Below, one piece after another: positions 55,169-64,000 of a stretch of 64,000 bases of DNA. The position numbers and the translations under genes were made by a program. Position 1 is the first letter of the stretch; each line of letters starts with the position of its first letter. Origin of the DNA: Bacteroidota bacterium (lineage in GTDB: Bacteria > Bacteroidota > Ignavibacteria > Kryptoniales > JAKASW01); the NCBI GenBank assembly GCA_021825585.1, contig JAKAGT010000010.1, forward strand, positions 1-64,000. Reading direction: 5' to 3'. Below the pieces are notes generated by a model that worked only from the letters and a program-made list of their open reading frames with translations, did not search any database and was not told the DNA's origin.

Positions 55169-57163
55169 ATGAGAACCGTTGTTTTCCTTCTCTTCGTGGT
55201 TGCGGCAATCGTGTTCTTCTCCTTCAATGTGAAGCGCCTCACCGGTTACCTGAAGGTCGGGAAACCGGAAAAGAGATCGGGTAGCTCGGGCAAACGAATC
55301 AAGAATGTACTCTCCATCGCCTTCGGACAGAAGAAGCTCCTACGGGAGCCTCTGGCAGGATGGATGCACTTCTTCATCTTCTGGGGATTCGTGATCTTAC
55401 TGACTGCAATTTTGGAGTCCTTCCTTCAGGGATTCGGAAAAGACCTGTCGTTCCGCTTCCTTGGCGTATTCTACGGCCCCCTGGTCTTTCTGCAGGATGC
55501 GCTCGGCATCCTCGTTATCATATCGGTCCTCGTGGCTCTCTACCGAAGAAACGTGGCGCACGTCAAGCGGCTGCAGTTTTCCAGCCATTCTTATTGGGAT
55601 GCAAACCTGATTCTGGCCATGATTCTGTTTATAATGGTGACTATGTTCCTGCAGAACGCAGCTCATATTGCCCTAGAGGCATCTCTTCCGGCCAGGCAGG
55701 ATACCCTCGATTCCGGTGCAAGATTTTTCTCATCGACTCTGGCGTCTCTATTTCTTCCCGTCTCACTTCACGCTAAGAATTTATTTTTCAATATTTTCTG
55801 GTGGGCACATGTTTCGCTGGTCCTGGGTTTCCTCAACTACCTCCCATACTCGAAACATCTTCACATCGGCTCCTCATTTTTCAACGTCTATTTTTCGGGT
55901 ATCGGCCCACGCGGTGAGTTGAAGCCGCTGAATCTCGAGGCAGAAGACGTCACCCGATTCGGCGCCGGGGACATAGAGGATCTTACGTGGAAACAACTAC
56001 TGGACGGTTATACTTGCACGGAGTGCGGCCGGTGCGACTCAGTATGTCCGGCAAACCTGACTGGCAAACCGCTTTCCCCAAGAAAGGTGATTACCGATAT
56101 CCGTCATCGGACAATGGAAAAGGCGCCGCTGCTTGCCGACAAAAAGGAGACAGACAAGAAACATCTTGTCGACGATTACATCACCGAAGACGAACTATGG
56201 GCCTGTACTACATGCGGTGCATGCATGGAAGAGTGCCCTGTGACAATAGAGCACGTCAATTCGATCGTCGACATGCGGCGATACCTCGTCCTCAATGAAT
56301 CCCGCTTCCCTGCCGAGCTTGCCGCTGCCTACAGAAATCTCGAGAACAACTACACGGTCTGGGCGTTCAACTGGAGGGACCGCGCAAAATGGGCAGAAGG
56401 ATATCACGTTCCGATCGCGGCCGATGTAAAGGACGATTTCGATGTTCTCTATTGGGTCGGGTGCGCAGGGAGTTACGACATGCGCTACCAGAAAGTGGCA
56501 CGCGCTTTCGCGAAACTCATGAATAAGGCGGGCATAAAATTCGCCATACTCGGAAACGAAGAGAAATGTACCGGCGACCCGGCGCGGAGAAGCGGAAACG
56601 AGTATCTGTCTCAGACTCTCATTAAGGAGAACGTTGAGACGCTTAATAGACACAAGGTCAAGAAGATCGTAACGACCTGCCCCCACTGTTTCAACACCCT
56701 CAGGAACGAATACCCCGACTTCGGAGGAAATTATGAAGTGGTGCACCATACCGAGTTTATAACAAGCCTAATCGAATCGGGCAAACTCAGACTAACTGCT
56801 TCCCAGAAATCACGAATAACATATCACGATTCTTGCTATATAGGGAGATACAACGGCATCTATGACGCCCCAAGGAAGGCGCTCTCCAGCATCGGAGGCG
56901 TGGAACTCGCCGAGATGAAACGGTCGAAAGACAAGGGCCTTTGCTGCGGCGCCGGAGGTGCAAGGATGTGGATGGAAGAAAAAACCGGAAAGCGTATAAA
57001 TATCGAAAGGGCGGAAGAAGCGCTCGCGTTGGAACCGAATGTCATCGCTTCGGCTTGCCCGTTTTGCATGACGATGCTTACCGACGGCGTAAAGGCAGAA
57101 GAAGCCCATGGGGTTGAAGTCAAAGATCTCGCGGAGCTGGTCCTTGAGGCTTTGAGTGACTAG
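55169..57163 (+). CDS. HdrD-like membrane Fe-S oxidoreductase
   Basis: Membrane protein of about 664 residues. The N-terminal part (about 1-240) has five or six hydrophobic segments resembling a cytochrome b/nitrate-reductase gamma-type module. Two 4Fe-4S sites follow (CTECGRCDSVCPANLTGKP and CTTCGACMEECPVTIEHVN), then two CCG-type domains (CTGDPARRSG, CPHCFN and CCGAGGARMW). This is the layout of HdrD/GlpC-like electron-transfer proteins linking soluble donors to quinone. The ATG 55169 is used; two GTG codons precede it. No ETF or dehydrogenase gene is adjacent, so the partner is unknown. Confidence 0.85.
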   Translation: MRTVVFLLFVVAAIVFFSFNVKRLTGYLKVGKPEKRSGSSGKRIKNVLSIAFGQKKLLREPLAGWMHFFIFWGFVILLTAILESFLQGFGKDLSFRFLGVFYGPLVFLQDALGILVIISVLVALYRRNVAHVKRLQFSSHSYWDANLILAMILFIMVTMFLQNAAHIALEASLPARQDTLDSGARFFSSTLASLFLPVSLHAKNLFFNIFWWAHVSLVLGFLNYLPYSKHLHIGSSFFNVYFSGIGPRGELKPLNLEAEDVTRFGAGDIEDLTWKQLLDGYTCTECGRCDSVCPANLTGKPLSPRKVITDIRHRTMEKAPLLADKKETDKKHLVDDYITEDELWACTTCGACMEECPVTIEHVNSIVDMRRYLVLNESRFPAELAAAYRNLENNYTVWAFNWRDRAKWAEGYHVPIAADVKDDFDVLYWVGCAGSYDMRYQKVARAFAKLMNKAGIKFAILGNEEKCTGDPARRSGNEYLSQTLIKENVETLNRHKVKKIVTTCPHCFNTLRNEYPDFGGNYEVVHHTEFITSLIESGKLRLTASQKSRITYHDSCYIGRYNGIYDAPRKALSSIGGVELAEMKRSKDKGLCCGAGGARMWMEEKTGKRINIERAEEALALEPNVIASACPFCMTMLTDGVKAEEAHGVEVKDLAELVLEALSD

Positions 57164-57251
57164 ATTATCAGTCGGCTGCCCATTAGAATAGGGCAAAGCT
57201 ATTCATGTCAGGAAGCAGTAGAACAATGTCACAAACGAAAATGGAGGTAAA

Positions 57252-58073
57252 TTGAAATCACTCTTTGCGGCAATGATTACGGTATTGGTAATCAGCACAA
57301 GCGGCTTTTCGCAATACAAGCTCGAATATAAGGCTTCGGGTTCAACACCGATTTATTACAAGTCGCACACTTCACTCGAGAGGACGGAGTCGGTAATGGG
57401 ACAGACCGCTAAGGTGAGTCTCATATCCGACCAGACAATTTCCATGACTAGCAAGAAGTCCGGAGGCGACCTGGTATACCTGATCAAAATTGACTCAAGC
57501 GAGAATGTCGCCGTGATGCCTAACGGGGACACGTCACGGTCGTCATCCCCCACGCTCGGCAAGCTAAAGGAAACACGCATTCACCCCGATGGAGACCAGA
57601 TATCTTCCAGGTGGCTCGATACCGCGTTCGCCCAATCGCAAGCGGGAGAGGCGAAGGATAACGGCAGCTTCTTTATTAAGTTGCCAGGCAAGAAAGTCAG
57701 TAAGGGCTCGACGTGGAACCAGTTGAAGGTTGATACGATCGGCACTCCGGGCACCGCCGGTTCGCTGGTTGTTAATACCACCACGGGTTACAAGTTCGTC
57801 GACGAGGAAAAATTCGACGGTACCCCATGTGCAAGGATCGATTTTACGGGACAGGTTGCACTTCAGGGATCCACTTCTGCTCAAGGGGTGGAAGTTGCAA
57901 TTAAGGGCAACGGAACCATCTCGGGCTCGGTCTTATTCGATTACGCTAACGGGAAGATAATGAAAATCAAAGGTAAGTCTGACCAGGATGTAACCATGTC
58001 CTCCTCCGGGAGTCATCCTGTCTCGGTGCCGATGAACCAGAAGACCGACTACGATCTCTTGTTAATCAAGTAA
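57252..58073 (+). CDS. Exported DUF6263-like protein
   Basis: A secreted or periplasmic protein of 273 residues with a signal peptide (about 1-20, ending GFSQ) and a beta-rich body. Parts such as TYKLEYK-type repeats and SGSVLFDYANGKIMKIKGKS resemble the Bacteroidota DUF6263 family; function unknown. The start is TTG 57252, with GGAGG (57243-57247) just before. Its end overlaps the convergent DUF4340 gene by 25 bases. Confidence 0.75.
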   Translation: MKSLFAAMITVLVISTSGFSQYKLEYKASGSTPIYYKSHTSLERTESVMGQTAKVSLISDQTISMTSKKSGGDLVYLIKIDSSENVAVMPNGDTSRSSSPTLGKLKETRIHPDGDQISSRWLDTAFAQSQAGEAKDNGSFFIKLPGKKVSKGSTWNQLKVDTIGTPGTAGSLVVNTTTGYKFVDEEKFDGTPCARIDFTGQVALQGSTSAQGVEVAIKGNGTISGSVLFDYANGKIMKIKGKSDQDVTMSSSGSHPVSVPMNQKTDYDLLLIK

Positions 58074-58972
58074 TCGCTGTAAATCATTCTCAGAGCCTGC
58101 TCAATATCGGATGCAAGCGTCGAACTGACGATGTAAACTTGATGGTTGGCTGAGTTCAGAAGGTAGATTTGCGGAAAGGATCCTTTCGGCTCAGTCAACT
58201 CGAATATTCTACCCGTTATGTGCTCTCTGTTTGAGAGCGTGATTCCGAAATCGACCAAAGTCCCTGATTCGTCGATCGTGCTGTCGACAAATCCAAGCGC
58301 GGTTGTTCCCACCAAGCTCTCCACGACATTCCGGGCGGTCATTTCCGGTACATCCGTCCCGTTCACCCGCCACAAAGTGTCACGATGGAAAAAATGGTAT
58401 AGTGTATCACCTAGCGCAAAATCCGCCGCCTCAATTTCCGATGTACCGAAGTTGAAGATCTTCTTTTCGCGCCAATTGGAAAGAGACTGGCCGACAAGCG
58501 TCCTGATGTTTGCGGATAATTCCATGATCTTGTTCTTCCCGGCCAGCTGTATGTAACAACCGTTGAAGTCCGGACTAACGTCTCCGACCCTGACAGAAAC
58601 AGACTTGCCGTTTGCTTCGGCTAATTTTAAGAAGGGCGACGACGACCCGATACCATAGGCTGAACTATCGGACAAGTTATCCGCCACGACCGTCGCTGAC
58701 GGATTTGCTGCGACCCGGGAAAGCAACATATTGACCTGGCTCGTCGCCGCGTCAAACCGTATCGGGGAGGTAATCTTCCACAAACCTCCCGACCTCTGCA
58801 AATCTATTTGAGGGCCGAAATCTATGTGGATACTTTCGACCTTGGAAGTGTCAATTCCCGCAAACGGTCTCGAACTTTGAGTCGTGGAGGTGGTTGATGT
58901 TATTCGCTGAATTGCGTAGATAATTCCCAGAACGACTAAAACACCGACAAGGATTTTAGTTGACTTGCTCAT
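58049..58972 (-). CDS. DUF4340 protein of the Gld-like ABC cluster
   Basis: Protein of 307 residues with one N-terminal transmembrane segment (about 7-24) and DUF4340-like repeats (LQRSGGLWKITSPIRFDAATSQVNMLLSRV and FNFGTSEIEAADFALGDTLYHFFHRDTLWRVNG). DUF4340 genes usually follow ABC permease and auxiliary genes, as here; the role is unknown. ATG 58972 (MSKSTKIL) follows GCAGGAA; a GTG lies 12 bases upstream. It overlaps the GldG-like gene by 17 bases. Confidence 0.85.
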   Translation of the reverse strand: MSKSTKILVGVLVVLGIIYAIQRITSTTSTTQSSRPFAGIDTSKVESIHIDFGPQIDLQRSGGLWKITSPIRFDAATSQVNMLLSRVAANPSATVVADNLSDSSAYGIGSSSPFLKLAEANGKSVSVRVGDVSPDFNGCYIQLAGKNKIMELSANIRTLVGQSLSNWREKKIFNFGTSEIEAADFALGDTLYHFFHRDTLWRVNGTDVPEMTARNVVESLVGTTALGFVDSTIDESGTLVDFGITLSNREHITGRIFELTEPKGSFPQIYLLNSANHQVYIVSSTLASDIEQALRMIYSDYLINKRS

Positions 58973-60548
58973 TTCCTGCTTCACCTTCCCTATTTAAGCT
59001 TTCGCGGTAAGCTTTCCGCCGTCTACCGGTTCTCCGCCAGTAGAACAGGCCGAATGCCAGGACAATTAGTGGTGGAAGCACGACAATCATATCCTTGGTT
59101 GTTTCACGAGTCCCTTCCGTCACCGGCTTGAGCGGCGGCGGCAGGAACGATTTGGAGCGAATGGAAATCAATCCGATGTTGTCCGTCAGGTAATCGACTG
59201 TATTTAGAAACATAGACAGGTTCTCAGGATTGCTGAGGAACATGTCCCTGACAAAATTCCCGTCACCCATTACGACTATTCTTTCATTCCCTTCCGTTTT
59301 GCGCTCGGGGTCGATTCTCGCGAACCTGTTTGTGTCAGAAATCGAGGAATAAATCTTCCCGCTTATGGCGGCGCCCAGCAGAAGGTGATGCTCCTCGAAC
59401 ATCTCGCGGGTGAAATGGGCTGCGGGGTTCAGGTCATAGGCCCCTACCCCTCCGTCGACTCCGCTTCGCTCGCTCGAAACTGCAAAAGGAATCACCCTCA
59501 AGCGCAGTTTACTTGCAGACGCCGTGTCTACTTCGCTGGGAAACGGTAGAATTATCTGGTGAAGATCCTGAGTCACGACGAACGACTTGTCCAGGCCGCC
59601 GACAATCGGAATATACGGATTAGGTACCTCGGTCTGAATCGTCAAGCCGCCTTCTTGCTGCATCATCGAGACGGATGCGCAGACCGCGTCGCGAACGAGA
59701 TTCTTCTTTATCCCGAAGCCGTAACTGCCGAAGAGTCGCGAAAGATTAAGGGACAGGTTTGTCGCAAACTGGCTTTGCATGGTCGCATTCACCATGCTCA
59801 TGAGGAATGCGGCTCTGCCCCGGTTCATCATGTACTGGTCGAGGTTGTAAACCTGTGAATCCGCCAGTGCACTCGTCGGCTGGATCATCACCAGGGCAGA
59901 AATGGAATCTGGCACGGGCATCGACAGATTTGTCGGATAGATATTGTACCTTCCGGACAAGGCCTGCTCCGCCTTCTGGATATCCTGGAATGACGGCTCA
60001 CCGTTGCCGACTACGATGGCTATGGTCTTCTTGTTCGGCTGGATAAGGCGTTCTATTCTCGACGCCATTTCGTACTCGAAATTCGAGAGGTTCTCTACCA
60101 CCGGAATCAGCTGTCTCCGTGCCTGGTACTCCATGACGATGCCCATGAAAGCCCGCTTTACCTCGAGCTTATCGTTGTTGATTACCTGCACCTGTACCTG
60201 CGGTATCCCGGCTGAAGTTGCCTGGCTAACTTCCTTGTCAGTTGTCGGGTTCTCGATTTTATACTCCAGCTTACCGTCGGATAGGCTTCTGAATTCCTGA
60301 AGCATATCGATCAGCGCCAGACGATTAGCGTTGTATGGAGAAGGGAGGTCCGAGTTGAAATACACAGTGACGATCAAATGATCCTTAAGGCTCTTCAGAA
60401 GTTTCTCAGTAGCGGGAGAGAGAGTGTTGACTTTATCCCGCGTCAGATCGATCCGGAAGAACCACCCGCTGACGACGACATTTACCAGCACGACTACGAT
60501 GAAATAGAGTACAGCCTGCAGAACCACATCGCGAGTTGACTTCTTCAT
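58956..60548 (-). CDS. GldG-like ABC auxiliary protein
   Basis: Protein of 530 residues with an N-terminal membrane segment (about 10-30), an ABC_transp_aux-like body starting RIDLTRDKVNTLSPATEKLLKSLKDHLIVTVYFN and a C-terminal segment near the end. This is the GldG family, the auxiliary subunit paired with GldA/GldF. In Flavobacteria GldAFG serves gliding; many non-gliding relatives also carry it. ATG 60548 overlaps the permease stop (ATGA). Confidence 0.88.
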   Translation of the reverse strand: MKKSTRDVVLQAVLYFIVVVLVNVVVSGWFFRIDLTRDKVNTLSPATEKLLKSLKDHLIVTVYFNSDLPSPYNANRLALIDMLQEFRSLSDGKLEYKIENPTTDKEVSQATSAGIPQVQVQVINNDKLEVKRAFMGIVMEYQARRQLIPVVENLSNFEYEMASRIERLIQPNKKTIAIVVGNGEPSFQDIQKAEQALSGRYNIYPTNLSMPVPDSISALVMIQPTSALADSQVYNLDQYMMNRGRAAFLMSMVNATMQSQFATNLSLNLSRLFGSYGFGIKKNLVRDAVCASVSMMQQEGGLTIQTEVPNPYIPIVGGLDKSFVVTQDLHQIILPFPSEVDTASASKLRLRVIPFAVSSERSGVDGGVGAYDLNPAAHFTREMFEEHHLLLGAAISGKIYSSISDTNRFARIDPERKTEGNERIVVMGDGNFVRDMFLSNPENLSMFLNTVDYLTDNIGLISIRSKSFLPPPLKPVTEGTRETTKDMIVVLPPLIVLAFGLFYWRRTGRRRKAYRESLNREGEAGNEQVN

Positions 60549-61264
60549 TTGAATTTCAGCTCCAGCCATTTTGACGTCAGACTCGAAAAGAACGCCGTTA
60601 CGGCGCAGAAGTAAACGACATCACGCAGGTCGATCGCGCCCTTGTAAAAGCTGGCGAGATGGAAATCCGAGCTCGCGTACTGCAGGATATAAGCGACATT
60701 GCCGGTAGTGAGAGCCGTCACCTTGTCAAGAATGAAGAAAATGAAGAGGATGAACAGCGCTGTGATGAAAGCGGCCACCTGATTCTGTGTAAGGCTCGAA
60801 GCGAATACGCCCGCCGAGACGTAGCCTGCGGCAAGAAACAGCAGTCCGATGTATCCTGCTAATGCGGCTCCCCCGTCGATATTGCCGAGGCTTGCGACCA
60901 CGATGAAATAAAAAATTGTCGGAACAAGCGAGGCCACGACGATCAGGTAGCTCGACAGCAACTTCGCCAGCACGAGCTTCCCCCGGCTCACCGGGTGAGT
61001 CACGAGCACTTCCAGTGTCCCATTCCTGAACTCCTCCGAGAATGATCTCATCGTCAGCGCAGGGATGAAAAACAAAAAGAGGATGCCTGTCAAGGTGAAG
61101 AAGGGACGAAGCGTAGCGACGTTCGAGAGAAACAAGCCGTCGGCAAACATGTAACCGGATATGAGAAGAAATACGATGATCACCACATAAGCGGCCGGAG
61201 TCTTTACTGAAATCAATATCTCCTTCTTGAGGAGAACACTCAGACTATTGTTGTCCTGTTTCAT
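60545..61264 (-). CDS. ABC-2 permease (GldF-like)
   Basis: Six-segment ABC-2 permease of 239 residues with PALTMRSFSEEFRNGTLEVLVTHPVSRGKLVLAKLLSSYL, the typical coupling loop. It sits between the ATPase and auxiliary genes and overlaps both (20 and 4 bases). The same gene order is found in GldAFG-type systems. Confidence 0.88.
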   Translation of the reverse strand: MKQDNNSLSVLLKKEILISVKTPAAYVVIIVFLLISGYMFADGLFLSNVATLRPFFTLTGILFLFFIPALTMRSFSEEFRNGTLEVLVTHPVSRGKLVLAKLLSSYLIVVASLVPTIFYFIVVASLGNIDGGAALAGYIGLLFLAAGYVSAGVFASSLTQNQVAAFITALFILFIFFILDKVTALTTGNVAYILQYASSDFHLASFYKGAIDLRDVVYFCAVTAFFSSLTSKWLELKFK

Positions 61265-62195
61265 CGGATCCCACAGTTAATTCTCTGAATATTTTTTCCA
61301 AATCCGACCCTGAACTGCTCAGCCCAAGGATCTTGAAACCGTTGGCGACGCATATGTCGAATATTTTTTCCCTCACATCGTTGCTGTCTTCAATCGCCAG
61401 ATGCAGTGAAATTAATTCCCCCTCTCGATCGAGCGTCAGTTTGCGCGGCTGCAGGGCGTCTTGAAATGCACTTGCAGCAGCGTCGGCCTCGCCGGCCGCT
61501 TTTATGAGGACTGCGACACTCCCCGTCCCGCTATGCTGAAGCTCATCGGAGGTCGCGTCGAGAACAAGCCTGCCCTTGTTTATGATCAGCACCCGGGTAC
61601 AAAGGGCCTGAACTTCCGAGAGGATGTGCGTCGACAGGACGACAAATTTCTCGGTGGCTAATTCAGAGATTAACTGCCTGATCCCGATGACCTGGTTTGG
61701 ATCCAACCCCGACGAAGGCTCATCGAGTATCAGGATTTTAGGATCGTGTATAATCGCCTGGGCAAGTCCTACGCGCTGCTTGTATCCCTTCGACAATCTG
61801 TAGATCGGCTCATAGAGGACTTCCCTCAGTCCGCACCTCTCTACCACGTAATCGAGCCGCTCATTTGTCTTCCTGGGAGGCAGCCCGGCCAGCTGGCCTG
61901 TGAATTTGAGATACTCGTGGACCTCAAGCTCCGTATAGAGCGGATTGCTTTCAGGCAAGTAGCCGATCCTGGAGCGAAGTCCGTAATTGTTGGCGTCGAC
62001 AGTCTCACCGTCGATCACGACCTTGCCTCCGGTCGGCGACAGGAAACCCGTAATAATTCTCATGGTCGTGGTCTTCCCCGCTCCATTTGGCCCAAGGAAA
62101 CCCACTACGCTCGGCTTGTCTATCTCGAATGATACGTTGTCGACTGCCTTCGTATCACCAAACAATTTGGTGATTCCCTCTACTTTAAGACTCAT
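61245..62195 (-). CDS. ABC ATPase (GldA-like)
   Basis: ATPase of 316 residues for the downstream permease. Walker A GPNGAGKTT (about 35), signature LSKGYKQRVGLAQAI, Walker B ILILDEPSSGLDP and the H-loop LSTHIL. The C-terminal extension (about 220-316) resembles the DUF4162-type domain. ATG 62195 (MSLKVEGITKLFG) is chosen; the frame is open 60 codons upstream but that stretch has no ABC homology. It is divergent from the sigma factor gene (49 bases). Confidence 0.92.
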   Translation of the reverse strand: MSLKVEGITKLFGDTKAVDNVSFEIDKPSVVGFLGPNGAGKTTTMRIITGFLSPTGGKVVIDGETVDANNYGLRSRIGYLPESNPLYTELEVHEYLKFTGQLAGLPPRKTNERLDYVVERCGLREVLYEPIYRLSKGYKQRVGLAQAIIHDPKILILDEPSSGLDPNQVIGIRQLISELATEKFVVLSTHILSEVQALCTRVLIINKGRLVLDATSDELQHSGTGSVAVLIKAAGEADAAASAFQDALQPRKLTLDREGELISLHLAIEDSNDVREKIFDICVANGFKILGLSSSGSDLEKIFRELTVGSDETGQQ

Positions 62196-62244
62196 AACGG
62201 TTGCAAATTTATCTCCGTTGAACAAAATTGTCAACACAAAAATA

Positions 62245-62889
62245 ATGCCCAATATACTGAACCGCGAGAACGCAGATTCGTCTATTCCAAAGAAGTCGAA
62301 TGATAGGCGAATCGAAGAGAAAGATCTCATCGACCGTGCACTTAAGCAGGATGAAACGGCATATTCTGATATCATCAGCCTCTACAAGGGGAAGGTTGCC
62401 GCGACGGTTTATTCCATCCTCGGCAGAGAGTACGTCGAGGAAATTTCGCATGAGACCTTCATCCGCGCGTTCAACTCGATCAGGCAGTACAGGAGAGACT
62501 CGTCATTCTACACTTATTTGATCCGGATCACCGTCAATCTCTGCCGGGACGAGATAAGGCGAAAACAGATAAAGCGTATCTTCAACTTCACCGAAGTCTT
62601 TAACAGAAACGAAGAGAATGATGCTCAGGAACAAATACAGACCGGAGCTTCCAGCGACCCGATCAACATCTACGACTCTACGGAGACCGTGGAAATAGTG
62701 AGAGAAGAAATGAACAGTCTTCCCCCCATCCTCAGGGTCGCAGTGACTCTTCGCGAAATCGACGAGTTGAGTTACAGCGAAATTGCCAAACTGCTGAAGA
62801 TAAGTGTCGGCACCGCGAAGACGCGGGTGTTTCGCGCGCGACAGATCTTACGCGACAAACTAACTGGGAGGCTTAACTATGGACAATAG
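62245..62889 (+). CDS. ECF-type RNA polymerase sigma factor
   Basis: A 214-residue ECF sigma factor. Region 2 is ISLYKGKVAATVYSILGREYVEEISHETFIRAF with SSFYTYLIRITVNLCRDEIRRK, and region 4 ends in YSEIAKLLKISVGTAKTRVFRARQILRDKL. ATG 62245 (MPNILNREN) is used; the frame is open further upstream over the GldA gene. Overlaps the anti-sigma gene by 11 bases, the usual arrangement for a co-regulated pair. Confidence 0.93.
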   Translation: MPNILNRENADSSIPKKSNDRRIEEKDLIDRALKQDETAYSDIISLYKGKVAATVYSILGREYVEEISHETFIRAFNSIRQYRRDSSFYTYLIRITVNLCRDEIRRKQIKRIFNFTEVFNRNEENDAQEQIQTGASSDPINIYDSTETVEIVREEMNSLPPILRVAVTLREIDELSYSEIAKLLKISVGTAKTRVFRARQILRDKLTGRLNYGQ

Positions 62890-63325
62890 TTGCCGTTTTT
62901 CAGTTTACGTCGATGACTTCGTTCATGGCGAACTGGACCGATCACAGATGCAATCATTCGAGGATCACGTCCGGTCATGCACCGCATGCAAGGAGGAGCT
63001 CAAGGACGTTCTGAAGTTCAGGGATACTGTCAGGTCCGCCTACGCTGCGGCTCTCGATGAAACCTTCAACTACAGAGTGATAAACACCCTCAGGTCCGAG
63101 AAGCATTTCGAGCGCGGGAAAGAAATTCGCGTTGCACTTGAAGACATAGTGATAAGTCTCGCGACACTGGTGGCAATCGTCATGCTGGCAATTCGGATAT
63201 TCAGCACGCCGAGCGTCAGCACGGTTGACATGGTGGGAAGACTGACGAATATAGAAAGAAGCTCGCTTCAGCAGTCTGCTCTTTCAAATGATCGGGTACT
63301 CGAACTTGTCGTGAGGAGAAAATAA
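62879..63325 (+). CDS. Zinc-finger anti-sigma factor
   Basis: A 148-residue membrane protein. The N-terminal ZAS-type motif HVRSCTACKEEL (HxxxCxxC) binds sigma, followed by one transmembrane segment (about 87-107) and a short C-terminal periplasmic tail. It directly follows the ECF sigma gene. Inactivation by an envelope signal is the usual model and inferred here. Confidence 0.85.
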   Translation: MDNSCRFSVYVDDFVHGELDRSQMQSFEDHVRSCTACKEELKDVLKFRDTVRSAYAAALDETFNYRVINTLRSEKHFERGKEIRVALEDIVISLATLVAIVMLAIRIFSTPSVSTVDMVGRLTNIERSSLQQSALSNDRVLELVVRRK

Positions 63326-63685
63326 TTGATTACGAAAAAAATTCTGTGGGCAGCGATAATCATCTCGATGATCATCGGCGGGATTGCAGGCTTCGCAATC
63401 GACAGGTTCGAATCGCAACCGAGCTCTTCTCACTTCGGCAAGACCAAGTTCATTAATTACATGACCAACGAGCTTGACCTGACCGTCGTACAACAGAAGC
63501 AGCTTGATTCAATTGTCACCTACGTACATCCAAAATTTCAGGCAATTAGAAAGAACTTCAGATCGGAATTGAAAAACCAAATTGACTCCACGCAGGACAT
63601 GATCAAGTCCATTTTGACGCCCGTTCAGCGGTCAAAGATAGACGCCTTGTACAGCAAAACAAAAACAGGAAGCGACAACAAATAG
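63326..63685 (+). CDS. Small exported Spy/CpxP-like protein
   Basis: A 119-residue protein with an N-terminal membrane anchor or signal (about 5-25) and a helical body containing LDLTVVQQKQLDSIVTYVHPKFQAIRKNFRSELKNQ and ILTPVQRSKIDAL, which match the LTxxQ pattern of Spy/CpxP/ZraP-like periplasmic proteins. The start is TTG 63326, right after the anti-sigma stop. A metal-sensing or chaperone role is inferred from its place between anti-sigma and RND adaptor genes. Confidence 0.75.
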   Translation: MITKKILWAAIIISMIIGGIAGFAIDRFESQPSSSHFGKTKFINYMTNELDLTVVQQKQLDSIVTYVHPKFQAIRKNFRSELKNQIDSTQDMIKSILTPVQRSKIDALYSKTKTGSDNK

Positions 63686-63693
63686 GGCAATGT

Positions 63694-64000
63694 ATGAGCA
63701 AGAACCGAAAAAAGGTTTATTACTACATCACGGGTATAATAGTTCTCCTTGCTATATTCGTTTATCTAAGACTGAGGGCCAACGCCGCCGACGCGGGAAA
63801 AGTGCTTCGCCCTGCCCCGACAGTTCAGGTTTCTGACCCGCGCGTTGGCTCCATCGAAAGGACTATCTCCTTCACCGGGGATATCGATGCCATCCAGGAG
63901 GCCACCATTTTTCCGAGGGTAAACGGAAACATCGAAGAGGAATACGTAAATATTGGGAGTTACGTCACGAAGGACAAGATACTCGCGCTGATCGACACGT
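63694..64000 (+). CDS. RND efflux membrane-fusion protein (5' part)
   Basis: Runs off the right edge; 102 complete codons are visible. MSKNRKKVYYYITGIIVLLAIFVYL is an N-terminal anchor. VGSIERTISFTGDIDAIQEATIFPRVNGNIEEEYVNIGSYVTKDKILALIDT is the start of the lipoyl-like domain of HlyD/AcrA-type adaptors. Probable partner of an RND pump further right, in the same unit as the sigma/anti-sigma pair. Confidence 0.9.
   Translation, partial: MSKNRKKVYYYITGIIVLLAIFVYLRLRANAADAGKVLRPAPTVQVSDPRVGSIERTISFTGDIDAIQEATIFPRVNGNIEEEYVNIGSYVTKDKILALIDT

Overview
The window is ordinary chromosomal DNA of a free-living Gram-negative bacterium, densely packed with genes on both strands. The outer-membrane and gliding-type gene set suggests the Bacteroidota/FCB group: a TonB-dependent receptor with a carboxypeptidase-regulatory N-terminus, a DUF5683 protein, a GldA/F/G-like ABC cluster, a type Vd patatin, and a BNR-repeat secreted protein of about 1080 residues. 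Many genes carry clear Shine-Dalgarno sequences, which is unusual for classic Bacteroidia. An Ignavibacteria/Chlorobi/Kryptonia-type lineage is therefore my best guess, by inference only. No rRNA, CRISPR array, phage or complete insertion sequence is visible.

Layout. 1-2.4 kb: a two-domain glycosyltransferase and the first codons of a divergent gene. 2.7-7.0 kb: prfB (release factor 2, with its programmed +1 frameshift) and a LolC/E-LolE-LolD lipoprotein-export set. 7.0-7.75 kb: tRNA-Arg(CCG) followed by two tandem, nearly identical 319-bp cassettes, each carrying a small GIY-YIG nuclease gene and ending in a rebuilt piece of the tRNA 3' end. 7.9-12.5 kb: a zinc-ribbon membrane protein, a patatin/Omp85 fusion, a 119-bp MITE-like element with a 9-bp target duplication, and enolase. 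12.5-16.7 kb (minus): AsmA-like protein, rsmA and a PAP2 enzyme. 16.8-19.1 kb: tmk and a tail-specific S41 protease.

19.1-27.2 kb holds central carbon and nitrogen metabolism: citrate synthase, a HIT protein, isocitrate dehydrogenase, an Lrp-type regulator, glutamine synthetase and aconitase. Together these cover the route from acetyl-CoA and oxaloacetate to 2-oxoglutarate, plus ammonia assimilation. rpmE and rsmB follow. 29.2-42.6 kb is a long run of tightly overlapping plus-strand genes: an aldolase, a CDF transporter, an AlaX-like editing protein, acylphosphatase, ispF, DedA, a degenerate PHP-fold protein, lnt, threonine aldolase, a thioesterase, trpE, trpG, a LOG-like protein and a LysM transglycosylase.

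43.0-46.2 kb encodes the BNR-repeat protein. 46.5-51.4 kb is a thiamine-salvage operon: a TPP riboswitch, a TonB receptor, thiamine pyrophosphokinase and a sodium:solute symporter. 51.4-55.1 kb (minus) carries an SDR, parA, parB, a RidA protein and a DUF5683 protein. 55.2-58.1 kb carries an HdrD-like Fe-S membrane oxidoreductase and a secreted protein. 58.0-62.2 kb (minus) is the Gld-like ABC system with a DUF4340 protein. The window ends with an ECF sigma factor, anti-sigma factor, Spy-like protein and the start of an RND adaptor.

The strongest candidate for something under-described is the tRNA-embedded GIY-YIG cassette array at 7.04-7.75 kb. Next are the MITE-like element at 10.96-11.10 kb, the symporter in the TPP-controlled operon, and the PHP-fold protein that has lost its metal ligands.
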